NCBI GenBank assembly: GCA_002085285.1
Contig: NATK01000097.1
Coordinates: 1-6,275 of the forward strand
DNA from: Candidatus Latescibacteria bacterium 4484_7
GTDB lineage: Bacteria > Krumholzibacteriota > Krumholzibacteriia > Krumholzibacteriales > Krumholzibacteriaceae
Reading direction: 5' to 3'
DNA: 6,275 nt
Position numbers and translations under genes: made by a program. Of this stretch, positions 5,013 through 6,275 are shown piece after piece. Numbering within the stretch: position 1 is the stretch's first letter; each line of letters opens with the position of its first letter. The notes under the pieces are model-generated. The model searched no databases and had not been told where the DNA came from. It saw only the letters and a list, made by a program, of their open reading frames with translations.

Positions 5013-6275
5013 TCAAGCAACGAGATTCAGGGCGTTCTCGAGCAATGAAACAACCCTTTCCCTACCCTTAACCTCGAGGATGCTCAGTATGTCGGGGCCG
5101 TGCTCGCTCCCCGTCACCGCCACCCTGAGAGGCATATACAGATCCTTGCCCTTTGCACCCGTACCCTTGCTCACCTTCTTCAGCGCGCCCTTGAGGTTCT
5201 GCCTGTTGAACCGATCGAGCTGCGAGAACTCATCGATGAACGAGCGGAGCAGATCCTCTCTTCCCTCGAGCCAATGCAATTTGTCTGCTTCTATCTTCGG
5301 CACGCCGGGCATGAAAGGCGCTGCCTCCTCGGGAATCCTCGAAAGGCTGTGGAGGTTCTCGCTCAGGACCTCGAAAACCCTGATAAGAGCCTCATGGCTG
5401 TATGCTTCTTTCATCTCTTCGGGGAAAAAACGTTTTGCCTCTTCGAAGTACCTCTCCACCCCACCCCTTTTTATATGCTGAGCCGAAACCCAGTTGAGCT
5501 TGGTCTCGTCGAATATGCTCGGACTCTGCGATACCCTATCGAGAGAAAACTCCTCGACCATCTCTCCAATCGAAAGGATCTCCTTTTCGCTCTTCGGCGA
5601 CCAGCCCAAGAATGCGAGATAGTTCGCCACCGCCTCGGGCGGGTATCCGCGAAGGCGGAAGTCCTTTATATTCGGGGCGCCATGCCTCTTGCTCAATTTC
5701 GACCTGTCCTTTGCCAGTATGAGAGGTATATGGGCAAACCTGGGCATCTCCAGACCGAGTGCATCATAGATCATTATCTGCCTGAGCGTGTTGGAGAGAT
5801 GTTCTTCGCCCCTGATCACATGGGTTATTTCCATCAGTGCGTCATCCACCGCCGCGGCGAAGTTATACGTCGGGTGGCCGTTCGAACGCATTATCACGAA
5901 ATCGCCCACCATCCCTGCGGGGAAGACGACCTCGCCCCTTATGATATCGTCGAGGCTCTTCGAAGCGCACTCGTCCACACGAAATCGTATGCTCTCGGGG
6001 CGCCCCTCCCTTCGCCTCTCCGCCCTCTCCCGTTCTGTGAGATCACGGCACGTTCCGTCGTAATGAGGCGGTTTACCCTTCCTGATCATCTCTTCCTTCT
6101 TCCGCGCGAGCTCCTCCTCCGTGCAGAAGCACGGATAGGCCTTCCCCTCTTCGACGAGCCTTGCCGAGTATTCCCTGTATATACCGAGCCTCTCAGACTG
6201 ACGGTAAGGTCCGTAGCCACCGCCCACATCGGGACCTTCGTCCCATTTCAGCCCAAGCCACAGCAGGTCTTCGAG
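5013..6275 (-). CDS. gltX: Glutamyl-tRNA synthetase (GluRS), N-terminus cut off by window edge
   Basis: This class I synthetase charges tRNA-Glu with glutamate in the cytoplasm. The reading frame is open to the window edge: residues LEDLLWLGLKWDEGPD before the first possible in-frame GTG (6227) match the conserved region ahead of YGPYRQSER, so that GTG is an internal valine and not a start. The 420 visible residues lack about the first 50, including the HIGH motif. Visible signatures (fragment numbering): the zinc-site pattern Cys49-x-Cys51...Tyr72-x3-Cys76, spaced as in the E. coli enzyme; RGEEHLSNT at 155-163; and the KMSKS-type loop KLSKR at 193-197. The C-terminal anticodon-binding domain ends with a typical DLYMPLRVAVTG segment. 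Whether it is discriminating or also charges tRNA-Gln cannot be judged here. It is the first visible gene of the minus-strand cluster, 27 nt before ddl. Confidence 0.97.
   Translation of the reverse strand, partial: LEDLLWLGLKWDEGPDVGGGYGPYRQSERLGIYREYSARLVEEGKAYPCFCTEEELARKKEEMIRKGKPPHYDGTCRDLTERERAERRREGRPESIRFRVDECASKSLDDIIRGEVVFPAGMVGDFVIMRSNGHPTYNFAAAVDDALMEITHVIRGEEHLSNTLRQIMIYDALGLEMPRFAHIPLILAKDRSKLSKRHGAPNIKDFRLRGYPPEAVANYLAFLGWSPKSEKEILSIGEMVEEFSLDRVSQSPSIFDETKLNWVSAQHIKRGGVERYFEEAKRFFPEEMKEAYSHEALIRVFEVLSENLHSLSRIPEEAAPFMPGVPKIEADKLHWLEGREDLLRSFIDEFSQLDRFNRQNLKGALKKVSKGTGAKGKDLYMPLRVAVTGSEHGPDILSILEVKGRERVVSLLENALNLVA

Noticed and set aside
4873..5481. 202-aa plus-strand frame across the gltX/ddl junction
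   Set aside because: It is antisense to two well-supported genes, Ser/Leu-rich as expected for a shadow frame, with no domain signature.
6225..6227. GTG that could be taken as the start of a 404-aa GluRS
   Set aside because: The frame continues upstream to the window edge with residues that match the GluRS family, so this is an internal valine codon of a gene truncated by the window.

Overview
This 6,275-base window comes from a bacterium. A D-alanine--D-alanine ligase (peptidoglycan synthesis), bacterial-type GluRS and CysRS, and an exosortase-family enzyme argue against an archaeal or phage origin. I cannot name the phylum. Base composition looks moderate, arginine is often AGG/AGA, isoleucine is often ATA, and TTG start codons are used. 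These traits would suit an uncultured or environmental Gram-negative-like lineage, but that is inference.

Right-hand side, minus strand (about 6275 down to 1226): four housekeeping genes read leftward. They are gltX (glutamyl-tRNA synthetase, 5' end cut off by the window edge), ddl, an M42-family metallo-aminopeptidase, and, after a 155-base gap, cysS (cysteinyl-tRNA synthetase). The first three are tightly packed (27 nt, then 2 nt or a 4-nt overlap) and look like one transcript. The gap before cysS contains a plausible sigma-70-type promoter, so cysS may also be transcribed independently.

Left-hand side, plus strand (1 to 1207): three membrane-related genes read rightward. First comes the tail of a gene whose product ends in a hydrophobic helix followed by a basic cluster, the layout of an exosortase or archaeosortase C-terminal sorting signal. 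Next is a 193-aa exosortase/archaeosortase-family transpeptidase with the Cys/Arg/His catalytic set in place. Overlapping it by 8 nt is a 166-aa multi-pass membrane protein. This looks like a compact protein-sorting cassette: candidate substrate, enzyme and membrane partner.

The partner is the most interesting item. By eye it aligns with the sortase along much of its length, sharing an F-x-Y-N motif and the conserved Asn that precedes the catalytic Arg, but all three catalytic positions are changed. It may be a catalytically dead sortase homologue encoded next to the active one.

The two gene sets converge with only 18 nt between their stop codons. A 9-bp perfect inverted repeat (1191-1199 / 1227-1235) spans both stops and could form a bidirectional transcription barrier. 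No RNA genes, insertion sequences, CRISPR arrays or attachment sites were seen.
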